IMG/VR virus record: IMGVR_UViG_3300020190_003882
Location: 1-20,934 of that record
Reading direction: 5' to 3' (one strand)
Length of the DNA stretch: 20,934 nucleotides
Origin: a virus
Part shown: positions 10,101 to 17,643 of the stretch, one piece after another
Layout: every line of letters begins with the position of its first letter
How positions within the stretch are numbered: position 1 is the stretch's first letter
The notes under the pieces: generated by a model
What the model was told of the DNA's origin: nothing
Database searches by the model: none
What the model saw: only the letters and a program-made list of their open reading frames with translations
Program-made: the position numbers and the translations under genes

Positions 10101-13100
10101 TGACTGTACGTCTACATCAGTGTCTGAAACTAATTCAAAATTATTGATAGTATCAACTCGTCTTTCATCAATAAAATCGTTAATAATTAGAGTTTCAGAT
10201 TCTGGAGCGGCACCCGTATATCCTATTCCATTAAATTGAACAGACTTAAGTAATTCAGTATCTGCAAAATTTTTGAGTCCAACTGAATGAACTAATCTAT
10301 TCACTGGTGTTACTATTTGATTCCATTCTTTTGGACTTTTTACTGAATATGAAAGATTTTGATAATAATCATTATCAGACAATACTTGAGAATCTTCACT
10401 CAATTTGCCCGTTTCATCGCTCCAACCAATTCTTTCTTCTTTAGATGCCCCGACACTAAATGTTCCAGTTGTTTTTTTGACTGTGTTTATGCTTGCAATA
10501 CTATTAGACTCAAATCCTTTGATGATATCACCAACTTTTACTATTGTTCTACCTATTAATCTAATAAAGTTAGTGCTAGAAGCAGATACAACTAGGTCTG
10601 TACTCTCAAATCCAAACCCACTATTAACATAAATCTTTTCACCAACAAAGAAATCTAAATGTTTTTGCAAAACAGAAAATCTGGGATAATTATCGTACTT
10701 AATAATTGACGCATACGCATCTTGCACAGTTTTTGCAATTCCTGGATTTGTGGTAACTCCAGAAACATTAAATTCAAGTTTTCCAGGATTAGTAGGATAA
10801 TAATTAGCAACAGTGAAGAAGTTATATCCATAATCAGATGAATTAAATCCTGTTCCATCGACTCCAGATTTTTGTATACCTTCAACCCAAATAAGATCTC
10901 CAGATGCAAATGGATCTGTTCCAAATCCAGCTAAAGGAGTGCTCAGTATACATGTAACAATTCCAGATGATGAACTCTCTACTAAACTTATAGAAACTCC
11001 ATTAGAATTATTTACTGTTCTTAGTGTAACTGGAATTGCTGGTAAACCAGTGGGTTTGCTTAGTATTTGTACTGATTCAACTGTTGAACCTCTTAGTTTG
11101 GATCTTAAATCTCCACTATTAATTACATCTCTTGAATCTGTATCAATAATTACTACTTCTGGAGGTGTAATATAATTTGTTCCACCAAATTCTACATCTA
11201 TATTTGTAATAGTATTAGAAGACTCAATTGAGACAACTTGTGGAAATAATGCTGTTGGTCTAAGAGTGACATCTGAGGCATAATCAAATCCAGAGTTTAT
11301 AATTCTTAATTCATTTACTTTTCCTATTGAATTTGATTTTGCAACTATATAAGCACCTACACCACCATCTGTTTTTTTATTCCCCACAAATCTAGGCAAT
11401 TCTTTATAAGTTGCTGTAGAAGAAATTTTTATTTTAGAAATTCCACCAATAGCAGATACAGACTTAGTAGAGTATACTAATGTATCACATTGACTTTGAT
11501 TATAAGTAAGACTCTCTGGATAATTTTTTATTGTTATTGCAAAAGTAGTAGTGCCAACTCCATAAACAGCATAAGAACCAGAATACTCACTATCAACAAA
11601 TTTTATTTGATTAGCATCAATAACATCTTTATCTGACGTGCTAATATATCCACTTTTTTCTAAATTGTAATACAATCTTTCTGGTAGATCATCAGAATAT
11701 CTTACAGTTAAGGAGGCAAAAGTTGATACACCAATGGTTCCAACTCCAGAAACAATAAAATTATCTGTTTTTGCAACTGATACAAATTTTTTACTAAAGT
11801 TTTCATTATGAAAAATATTGAAGTCAAATCCCACTAATGAAACGTGAGACAAATCAAAAACTAAATCAGTATTTTTTGTTACTTTTATTTCTGGATTTAT
11901 AAGACTAATCTCTTGAGTATTACCACCAAGAGACTGAGTGTTTATGACTTCACCATTAGTAGAGACAGAATCGTTATATGATTCACAAAGACTTACTACA
12001 TTATTGTTAATTTTTTTAATAAAATAAACATTATCATCAAGTAAACCAACAGGTGCATTTCCATTACCAGTATAATGAACTTTATCCCCTGACTTAAGAT
12101 TGTGATTAGGGAGTGTAATAGTATCATTTTCTGTGCTAATTCCTAATGTGCTAAATCCAAGAGGATTTACTAATAATAATCCTTTTGTAGAATTATATCT
12201 TATTATTGTAGATGTAGTGACACTAGTTGTTCCAAATCCAACTGGTAAAGAACTTGTTTTGATATTCGGTTTTACATTAAGAGTTACAATATCACCATCT
12301 TTCAACTTACTGGAATTTGCTGTTGATACTGTAGTTTTGAATTGGTTAATTAATGCTGTTTCTTGAGAGTATTGAGAGGTAAATGAATATTCATAATTAG
12401 CACTTCCATTTGATAGGAAATATACTCCTCCACCACTTGATATTCCAGCAATGTCAGTAGAAATACCAATTAAATCTTTTGATTTATTGATTATATAAAC
12501 TGAAGGAGTATTAGAAACTGAAAAGAATTGAAAAGATGGTGTTCCAGTTATACTGGGTGAATAAGTTATATCACTAGTGCTTGCAGGTCTACTAAAAGTT
12601 ACTCTATCTCCAGTCTTAAATGGATGATCTGGAAGGTATATACTTTGAGTAGGTATAGAAACAGTATATTGCGTATCCCCTATATTGTAAGATTTACTTA
12701 TCGTTGTCCCAGGTGTGGTTCCAACACCAACCGATAAAATTGGATTGAAATAAACTACATCATTTAAGGTTGATGAAAAACGTTGTACTTTTTTCGGAAT
12801 AGTAAAAGAATCTGGAATAAAATATATCGGAGTTGGAGATGTATGTGAAGTCGCTATTCCAGAATACCGTTTTACCCTAATAAAACTACTAAAAATATTT
12901 AATACGGTTAGTATTTCAGATTCTATTTTTATACTACTCCCAATAGAGATATTGGACGGAATATTAGAAACCGAAATATCTGTGTGTATTCCTGTAGAAG
13001 CATAAGTGCCTATATCTTCAGATAATATTGAAGTATAAGTTGTTAGTCCAATCCTATAAGTTCCACTGATTTTTGACAGGGATGTACTGACTCCTGAAAT

Positions 13101-16100
13101 AGTAATTTTATCTTCATTTATAAAATTGTGATTTGGTGTAATTGTTACTTTTACACTATTACCATTTTCCCAAGTTAGTTTTGCATTTTCATATGTAACT
13201 GAAGTAGTGGCTATACTTGTGATGGTCTCACCCTCAACCTCAGTAATCTCTACAACAAGATCTTCTGACTTACTTGTGGAAAATAAAAGTTGATCCCCAA
13301 CTTTATAGTTATTTCCCGAACTAACAATATCAAAACCATCTACATTTCCAGAAAATACTGACTCAATAATGGTTTTTTGATTTACAATCTCATTAGACTC
13401 AATAATAAAATCATTACCAGCATAATTATCACCAATTTTATATGGATGCGTATTTCTTATTAGATTGCTAGCATTAAAATCAAAAGATTGATCTAATAAA
13501 GTCTCTTCTGGATTATAATATGATCTATAATGATTACCAATGAAGTATGGAAATCTACCCACATACTGTCCAGATGGATTCTGTTCTACAGTAGCAAAAT
13601 ATGCATAAACCCCCTTTGGAAATTCAGGAGTTTTACAATATCTTCCATTATATTCATCTAAATCACCATTTTCAGTATATCTATAATCTTCAATAAAAAA
13701 TCCAGAGCTAAATCCAACAGGTCTATTTTCTACATTAGTTGCACTATAAGAATATCCAGGTATCATCAATCTTACACTTGAATTAAGATTACTTGGATCA
13801 TCATGTCCATATGGGCCATATATTGGATTTCCGTCATAGGACCATCCAATAATAGGAGAATGATTCACTCCATTATCATTGAAATAATTAATTAAATACT
13901 GATTATATCCAACAACATAGTATTGTAGATTACTTTTACTTGATAAAACAATATCACTAGCGGGAGATCTATATAATGTGTCTTGAATACCATATTCGTA
14001 TGAACTATTAACAGTAAGTTCCCTAATTCTAGAATCAAATTTTGCATTTTGACCCGCAGATTTCACCAAGATTGATGTATCAGTTGTAGAGTATCCAAAA
14101 CCTGGATTTACCACTATTACACTACTAATTTTTTCATTTTGAACAATAGCTCTTAGTGTACATCCACTCCCCGATCCATTAACTATTATATCAGGAACAG
14201 AAAAATATTCTTGTCCTCCATATTGAACTTGTACATCGATAATTTGACTATTTACAATAATTGGGCTCAATTGTGCAAATTTTCCATTTCTGACTATTAT
14301 TTTTGGATTATTATTTACATTTATAATACTAGAACCATAATTAGATCCATTTTCGTATAGATAAACATCCGTTATTTTACCTCGAACAACAGGTGTTGCT
14401 GTGATACTACCCTTTACTGGTAGAGTTGTTCCTATACCAATTGATGAAAAATTAACTGATAATGAAAGTTCTGGATATGAAAATATTTGATATCCTGCTG
14501 CAGTTGAAACTCCTGTAAATTGCACATATTTTCTTTTATTGTAATTTGTTTTATCTGTGCCTCCTATTCCAGCATCACAAATTCTAAAAGAATCATTATT
14601 CGTTTTTAATACATAATATTGCTTAGATGTAGATAAACCAGTTACGAGAGTTGATATTCCAGTTGTTAGATTTGGTTCATAATTATAATTAATTAAGTCA
14701 CCATCTAAAAATCCATGATTCTTAAAATTAATTGAAAAATCTGTTGGAAGGATTTGATTAGGTTTTACAATTAATTTTCTATTTTGAAATCCACTTCCTG
14801 GTTCTATTACTTTTATTTCTGATAAGGTTTTTTTAGGTAGTGTCTTAAATTTATGAATTCCAGTAGCATTTTCTGTGGTAAACCCAATAGTATTGATACC
14901 AGTAAAAACATCAATAGAACTATTATGTAATTTAATAGTTCTAATATTCAGTACTTTTGGATAATAAATTTCATTATTGAGTAATGTTTTATATTGTATA
15001 AAATTAGAACCATCAAAACTTCCTATTCCTATAGAAAGATTCAGGTTATTATCATAAATTATCGGTTGCCCATCTACAAAACCATGATCAGATTCAAATG
15101 TTATTGTCTCAGAATCTGTATTTAAACCACCACCATCAGTAAAATTTCTTCCATCAAATAAAACCTCCCTTGTAAAAGTTTTTATAACAGGTTTAAACAC
15201 TGCCCCGCTTCCGTTTCCACCACTATATCCAATAGATATTGAAACATCAATATCAAAATCTTGTCTATCCACATAAACTTTTTCAATAGAACCACTAAGA
15301 ACTGGTTGTAGTTTTGCTTCACCATAAGATAGATCTAATTTTGGTGGATTTAAGACATCAAAATTTTCCCCACCATTTAGGACCGTAACGCTATCTAGTG
15401 GACCATAATAAACTTTATCGTTAGTTTTATAATTGAAAATTTCAACTCCATCTTTTAATATTCCTACAGGTCCAGGAATTGTGCTAATTTTATCATTAGA
15501 TCCAATATCTGGATTTACTCTTATTTTTCTAAAAATACTTTGTGGAGATATTAAGTCTTCTTTTTGATCGTAAAGTATAAATTGATGTGTTCCAGGTGGT
15601 ATAATTTTTTGTTCATCACCAAGGAAAACAACATCGGATGTTCCCACAAATGATAGTGATGAATAAAGTTTTATTGATTTTTTATTCGATAAGACCTCAA
15701 CAAAATATGATGTTTCTGAGGTCAATCCAATAATTGGATTCCCCGAACATTGATAGTAAACTCTATGACCTGATATAAAAGATACTTCATTTGCAAAATC
15801 AATTGCGCTCGATTTTCCTTCATCTGGATCAAATCCAGACAATGAAACTGGATTATACTTAAATGTTTTTGTTTCTATTGCGTAAGATGGTAGAGAATTT
15901 GCAGCAACATAAAGATTATCTATAAAACTATCATCTTCACTTGTATCAGAATAAACATTTTGAACATCTGAAAGTACATTTGGAGAAAATTCCAGAGGTA
16001 TAAATGTTGAACTAGATTTCTTTAGTTTTCTCCTAAGATCATATTCTAATGCAGTTGTTCCTAATCCAACGCATGAAGTATCTAACGTAATTTCTTTGCC

Positions 16101-17642
16101 TACAATGTCTACGATTCCTACATTTTGATATCCATTCACTATATTTTGACTATTTCTAATTAAGATTTCGACAGTATCACCTTTTTTCAGACTAACATCT
16201 TCAATATCACTTTTTGTTACTAAGGTATTACCAGATGAGTCGAAAGTATCAATTTGATAACTCGATCTTGTATTGTAAATCCAACTGTTGGATAATATCT
16301 CCTTATAAGTTGGTTCATCTGATTTCTTAATAACCTCTCCCAAGTAATTAATATAAATTTCATCACCTGGAATAAAATCATACTGAAACTTGTTAGAGAT
16401 AGTCAAATCTTTCACAACTCCAGTTATTCTCAATTCTACTTTTTTCGAAGTATCTCCATTCTCATAACCAAAATATATTTCACTAGTTCTAACGATGGAT
16501 TGGGTTGGAATAGATATACCTATAGAAGAGTTTCCTGAGGTGGAACATCCAAAAAACTGATTTACACTTTTACTGGTATAAAAAATTTCATGTTCTTGGC
16601 CAGTGCTTTGATTTTTATAAAATATACTTCCACTATTTGAAAAACCAATCGTTGAATCTACTGATATAATTGTTGATCCTGGTTGAATTAATTCTAAAAC
16701 TTTAGTGCTGGGTGTAATTGTAAAATTCCCAGTTATATAAGATGTGGCATCATCATACCCCACAAAAATAAGCAATTTATAATATGTTTTATTACGTCTT
16801 GTTATAATTTCAACTTCAGAAATTGTAGCTGTGGTTTTTTCATCACCTTGTTTCTTAATTGTTTGTCCTATAAGATTAGTTGGTTCTCCAGACAATCTTT
16901 CTGATAAAGCAATTTGTCTTCTAACATAGGATGCAGAAGATGATTTAATTAAATACTGTTCTAAATTTATTACTTTAGGTGTAACTCCAAATAATACATT
17001 AAAAAGTATTTTAAAAGATTCTATTGTCCCCTTAGATCTATAAAAAGATTTTGCCTCTTTTATAAAGTTACCTACATTCAAATTAGAAACAAAATTAGTA
17101 TCTTCTAGTCCAGGAGTTAGAGAATACTTAATTTTTTTATAAAATTCCTGTAAGAAAAGAATACTAAGGTTCGTTACTTTAGAATTAGTATTATGTGTTG
17201 ATTTTTCAGTTGATTCGAATATAAGTTCTTCTTTGTTTACATCTTGATATAAGTTAGTAACTCCACTAAATCCTCTAATACAACCAGTGAAAGAGTTTGT
17301 AGTTATACCAGTATATGTAATAATTTCATCGTCTATCTTAATTAATCCGTATTTTTCTGGAAATCCTTTTGTACTTGCAACGTTAATTGTTGCAGCAGAG
17401 ATAGTGGTAGAATTGGTAGTCGTTGTAAATCCAATAACCACCTCTGGAGTTAGGTTATCTAACTTTAGATACTGATCTAAATTATCTGTAATATCAACTG
17501 GTCCACCAGTATGTTCTTGTGATATGTAATATTGTTTTAAGAAATCAGATGTTTTTGGACTCTCATCCAAAATAAACTCTGGAAGTTGATTTTGAATAAT
17601 TTGTTGAATCTTAATTCTAGTTTCAAAACTAGTAGATATCAT
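4167..17642 (-). CDS. Giant gp7-type baseplate wedge / YHYH-domain structural protein, 4491 residues
   Basis: A single uninterrupted frame of 4491 codons starts 1 base after the gene 6 stop, with AGAGG (in the last gp6 codons) as the ribosome site. Residues 1-65 carry a head common to large cyanophage baseplate proteins (NQLPEFI, FLKQYYISQE, NLDQYLK). Residues about 155-290 resemble the T4 gp7 core: FYRSKGTIESFKILFNVLFG begins at 200 and LIGQTI lies near 260, compared with T4 FYSTKG...KFLFKVLY and LVGQTI. A second gp7-like piece, DYYQNLSYSVKS to NRLVHSVG, lies at about 2422-2455 (T4 SYYVMKIKS...RFVHPVG). Between the two are many beta modules, including at least six HxFxxG[DEQ] units and a YHYH-like domain at about 1225-1375. 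After the second piece come another HxF unit (about 2980-3070), a 229-residue module present twice (3368-3596 and 3703-3931) and an INGAIQEP-type tail module near 4000-4100. Short GxGTT-like motifs recur more than 25 times. No signal peptide or membrane segment is evident. Position 25-6-[this]-8 equals T4 gene 7, and T4 gp7 is only 1032 residues. The gp7 relationship is an inference from remembered motifs; a structural role is very likely. Confidence 0.88.
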   Translation of the reverse strand: MISTSFETRIKIQQIIQNQLPEFILDESPKTSDFLKQYYISQEHTGGPVDITDNLDQYLKLDNLTPEVVIGFTTTTNSTTISAATINVASTKGFPEKYGLIKIDDEIITYTGITTNSFTGCIRGFSGVTNLYQDVNKEELIFESTEKSTHNTNSKVTNLSILFLQEFYKKIKYSLTPGLEDTNFVSNLNVGNFIKEAKSFYRSKGTIESFKILFNVLFGVTPKVINLEQYLIKSSSASYVRRQIALSERLSGEPTNLIGQTIKKQGDEKTTATISEVEIITRRNKTYYKLLIFVGYDDATSYITGNFTITPSTKVLELIQPGSTIISVDSTIGFSNSGSIFYKNQSTGQEHEIFYTSKSVNQFFGCSTSGNSSIGISIPTQSIVRTSEIYFGYENGDTSKKVELRITGVVKDLTISNKFQYDFIPGDEIYINYLGEVIKKSDEPTYKEILSNSWIYNTRSSYQIDTFDSSGNTLVTKSDIEDVSLKKGDTVEILIRNSQNIVNGYQNVGIVDIVGKEITLDTSCVGLGTTALEYDLRRKLKKSSSTFIPLEFSPNVLSDVQNVYSDTSEDDSFIDNLYVAANSLPSYAIETKTFKYNPVSLSGFDPDEGKSSAIDFANEVSFISGHRVYYQCSGNPIIGLTSETSYFVEVLSNKKSIKLYSSLSFVGTSDVVFLGDEQKIIPPGTHQFILYDQKEDLISPQSIFRKIRVNPDIGSNDKISTIPGPVGILKDGVEIFNYKTNDKVYYGPLDSVTVLNGGENFDVLNPPKLDLSYGEAKLQPVLSGSIEKVYVDRQDFDIDVSISIGYSGGNGSGAVFKPVIKTFTREVLFDGRNFTDGGGLNTDSETITFESDHGFVDGQPIIYDNNLNLSIGIGSFDGSNFIQYKTLLNNEIYYPKVLNIRTIKLHNSSIDVFTGINTIGFTTENATGIHKFKTLPKKTLSEIKVIEPGSGFQNRKLIVKPNQILPTDFSINFKNHGFLDGDLINYNYEPNLTTGISTLVTGLSTSKQYYVLKTNNDSFRICDAGIGGTDKTNYNKRKYVQFTGVSTAAGYQIFSYPELSLSVNFSSIGIGTTLPVKGSITATPVVRGKITDVYLYENGSNYGSSIINVNNNPKIIVRNGKFAQLSPIIVNSQIIDVQVQYGGQEYFSVPDIIVNGSGSGCTLRAIVQNEKISSVIVVNPGFGYSTTDTSILVKSAGQNAKFDSRIRELTVNSSYEYGIQDTLYRSPASDIVLSSKSNLQYYVVGYNQYLINYFNDNGVNHSPIIGWSYDGNPIYGPYGHDDPSNLNSSVRLMIPGYSYSATNVENRPVGFSSGFFIEDYRYTENGDLDEYNGRYCKTPEFPKGVYAYFATVEQNPSGQYVGRFPYFIGNHYRSYYNPEETLLDQSFDFNASNLIRNTHPYKIGDNYAGNDFIIESNEIVNQKTIIESVFSGNVDGFDIVSSGNNYKVGDQLLFSTSKSEDLVVEITEVEGETITSIATTSVTYENAKLTWENGNSVKVTITPNHNFINEDKITISGVSTSLSKISGTYRIGLTTYTSILSEDIGTYASTGIHTDISVSNIPSNISIGSSIKIESEILTVLNIFSSFIRVKRYSGIATSHTSPTPIYFIPDSFTIPKKVQRFSSTLNDVVYFNPILSVGVGTTPGTTISKSYNIGDTQYTVSIPTQSIYLPDHPFKTGDRVTFSRPASTSDITYSPSITGTPSFQFFSVSNTPSVYIINKSKDLIGISTDIAGISSGGGVYFLSNGSANYEYSFTSQYSQETALINQFKTTVSTANSSKLKDGDIVTLNVKPNIKTSSLPVGFGTTSVTTSTIIRYNSTKGLLLVNPLGFSTLGISTENDTITLPNHNLKSGDKVHYTGNGNAPVGLLDDNVYFIKKINNNVVSLCESYNDSVSTNGEVINTQSLGGNTQEISLINPEIKVTKNTDLVFDLSHVSLVGFDFNIFHNENFSKKFVSVAKTDNFIVSGVGTIGVSTFASLTVRYSDDLPERLYYNLEKSGYISTSDKDVIDANQIKFVDSEYSGSYAVYGVGTTTFAITIKNYPESLTYNQSQCDTLVYSTKSVSAIGGISKIKISSTATYKELPRFVGNKKTDGGVGAYIVAKSNSIGKVNELRIINSGFDYASDVTLRPTALFPQVVSIESSNTITNIDVEFGGTNYITPPEVVIIDTDSRDVINSGDLRSKLRGSTVESVQILSKPTGLPAIPVTLRTVNNSNGVSISLVESSSSGIVTCILSTPLAGFGTDPFASGDLIWVEGIQKSGVDGTGFNSSDYGYNFFTVANYYPTNPGKLEFNVSGVTTNPGIAKTVQDAYASIIKYDNYPRFSVLQKHLDFFVGEKIYVNSGFGFESTDLVVSASSTNFIRLIGRTIVKVGDIIKGFESNSIASINTVKKTTGTFSVGASKEERIGWSDETGKLSEDSQVLSDNDYYQNLSYSVKSPKEWNQIVTPVNRLVHSVGLKNFADTELLKSVQFNGIGYTGAAPESETLIINDFIDERRVDTINNFELVSDTDVDVQSTPLRSKFIKFDNLNLSDYVEVRSNRVLTVDDISDEFSSLEDLKPNYSVVAELDNTRRLNRFLIQTIVDSTDVYGKTVELNELVVLNDSNSVFNLKKGNISNNDVLVGDFYGDIDEISKEIYVRFDAQDLLNTNYNIKYLQSEYTGLSVGVGSTDIAFVKLLSSNTNIGIGTTTNILSLNKDTLTSFYGNFAVVCDTNNTMNYVEVYVTHDGNNSFLSELYFDSTNNESSTTPIGIFTSYVSGNLLKFDFYNTFTDGVKIIGRSVGFGSTSVGIDGVHRFKLSGQPSGAERTAIYKTNCTISTAGVTTATVLSFDKNLFSSIKATVQVGLGNTNTLHQVLLVHDKNNIFTTQYPFLSPNQPLGIGSFGGIFNGNDVILEFYPDSGITTSIKILSFSEQIYETTDEVNTPPKLDYGSVRDSVGIKRAFGLNSDELNVTQFETNYNGVPIFMKTIDPSDTTVFNLQTGVFKVTNHFFSTGEELIYQPTSTFLGVAATAFDIVSTLDWTGVSTTVLPSKVYAIKDNNDEFRIASRKQYADSGIAVTFTSIGGGNAHLFEMFKKNEKTIITLNNLVQYPLAYSDLAFTLTQNVGAGDTVFPLSGISSVNPKDLVRIDDEYLFVTNVGLGTSSIGPITFTGSFPLIEVKRGSVGTAATSHTSATTSRIYRGSYNIVKNKIHFTDPPRGAGFFVSDKDERNLTRDKASFSGRVFLRKNYATNQVYDSITEKFTGIGATFTLTAQGINTVGLGTTGGNGIVFINSIFQAPTTENNLNNNFAIIEVVAVAGFTSVIFSGITDTNGNLIISDFDINKNQLPRGGVIVSIGSTVGVGYAPLVGANVVARLSGLGTITSIETPPLVVSNKAADASRVILQNKRLIAEESVGIMLSAYPGFAVPGGNISCEDDIVNVLESVSHNLQYGANDLTYDAGLLYITNTYLSGEEDESIYAFQQARDLAILSMKNIGIGTSTSATIGITTTMITGINTSGLSIGKQVRSLPNLIQYDTKISSIGIGSIFINKVSLNSVAITTSIIISQYSTLPQYFDLTITGDVSGVAGVYNSNDCADISSSIGSLVGIVTNAIGLGTLPSTRTQVQQSGSFGSGYNGQVSVAITDPSHTGTAASITATVGAGGTLTFNVVSGGSGYVSPTIFVRPPCYDNVSVEGTFRVGIGTTTETGIGLLLDLEVGVSDRDPISVSNKAADAATLIKANKLLIAEEAVGETLQAFPGFSIPGGNQNCTDDIQLVLESLAFNLQFGGNNKVYDAGKIYIDNGYLAGEEEQSVFAYDKARDFAIDVMKNIGVGNSVSATIGITTTSITGIDTTGLTINKQVRSLPNVIQYDTKISSIGIGTIFIDKLSLNSVAITTSIIISEHSSLPQNFDLTITGDVSGVAGVYNSNDCADIASAIGSLVGIVTNAIGLGTLPQSKVGVAGSVFEISGFKIKRPGYGFRRGDKFRPVGLVTAKGLAEPLVPFELTVVDIYNDSFASWQFGELNYIDSIKNYQDGVRTRFPLFYKNQLLSFETNANDLDSQLIDFDALLVIFINGAIQEPKKAYTFDGGTSFVFNFPPKPEDNISVFFYLGTANEDSVSVNVVETIKPGDQVQIISSNTDLQNTVSQDKRTIIDIVASDKIETNLYLGNGIDASRLRPLAWTKQKSDLFINNTIIPKTRDSIETQIYPAARIIKDLSSSSSVLFVDNADFFNYEGKNPTEFGAVILDQYNDPVSAGITALVSIAGTIQSLIINQNGSGLSTSATIKISRPKRIGVGIGTSATASITIVNGSVTTAQITNSGFGYTYTAPPQVIVSLPKESIDFIKKAQLVNGYDGKIVGIATTTGIGVPLALKFTLSRDPLTFPTLTTGFPLYITDTRVGNGVTSVDTHDDSIIGIGTTCLDNIYYIHAFDSVTGIATCNIKSNTSVVGIVTTGTFNNPAGRFTWGRISAFTRSSSPISIGVTGKTVTSGLSTYPIIQRRDTGLRDTGGLTKSI
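5850..6536 (-). repeat. Intragenic 229-residue module, copy B (residues 3703-3931 of the giant protein)
   Basis: This is the second copy of a module that starts SVSNKAADAATL and ends AIGLGTLP. It lies exactly 1005 bases from copy A. The helical first half contains IAEEAVG, a GGNQNCTDDI cysteine block and AGEEEQSVFAYDKARD. The second half (ITTTSITGIDTTG to VYNSNDCADI) is beta-like. DNA runs of about 40 bases (5932-5972 and 6009-6046) are identical to copy A. Confidence 0.93.
6855..7541 (-). repeat. Intragenic 229-residue module, copy A (residues 3368-3596 of the giant protein)
   Basis: This is the first copy, starting VVSNKAADASRV and ending AIGLGTLP. Its first half has diverged from copy B (IAEESVG against IAEEAVG, GGNISCEDDI against GGNQNCTDDI), whereas the second half is nearly the same in protein and in DNA. 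The two copies are separated by a linker of about 106 residues containing SGSFGSGYNGQ and SGGSGYVSPTIFVRPP. Confidence 0.93.
10257..10385 (-). other. Second gp7-like segment inside the giant protein (residues about 2420-2462)
   Basis: The residues DNDYYQNLSYSVKSPKEW followed by NRLVHSVG parallel the T4 gp7 stretch with RSYYVMKIKS, SSRW and RFVHPVG, as remembered. An aromatic pair, a lysine-serine turn, a tryptophan and an R-[LF]-V-H-[SP]-V-G block occur in the same order and at similar spacing. In T4 this stretch lies roughly 130-150 residues after the STKG block; here it lies about 2,245 residues after it. The boundaries are approximate. Confidence 0.6.
13518..13970 (-). other. YHYH-like domain inside the giant protein (residues about 1225-1375)
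   Basis: The block HSPIIGWSYDGNPIYGPYGH (residues 1261-1280), DLDEYNGRYC near 1325 and GVYAYFATV (Y1346-A-Y-F1349) follow the layout of the YHYH domain family, in which a DG-x-PIYGP block and an LDE-x-NG block precede the name-giving YHYH motif. Here that motif has become YAYF, while the first two blocks are intact. The domain ends near GNHYRSYYNPE. It is widespread in large cyanophage structural proteins; its biochemical role is not known to me. Confidence 0.8.
16775..17180 (-). other. First gp7-like segment inside the giant protein (residues about 155-290)
   Basis: Residues 155-290 contain FLQEFYKKIKYSL, FIKEAKSFYRSKGTIESFK and then ILFNVLFG, followed by a valine- and isoleucine-rich strand and LIGQTI. 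T4 gp7 has, in the same order, a helical stretch ending in FYSTKGIEASYKFLFKVLY, an isoleucine-rich strand and LVGQTI. In T4 this part of gp7 packs with gp6 in the wedge core, which fits the adjacent gene 6 here. The comparison is from memory of T4 gp7 and the boundaries are approximate. Confidence 0.65.
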
Positions 17643-17643
17643 A

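Noticed and set aside
10655-10924. 89-codon minus-strand frame inside the giant gene
   Set aside because: It is in a different frame from the giant gene, which is continuous through this point; its leucine/isoleucine-rich sequence is what a shifted reading of AT-rich DNA gives, and there is no ribosome site.
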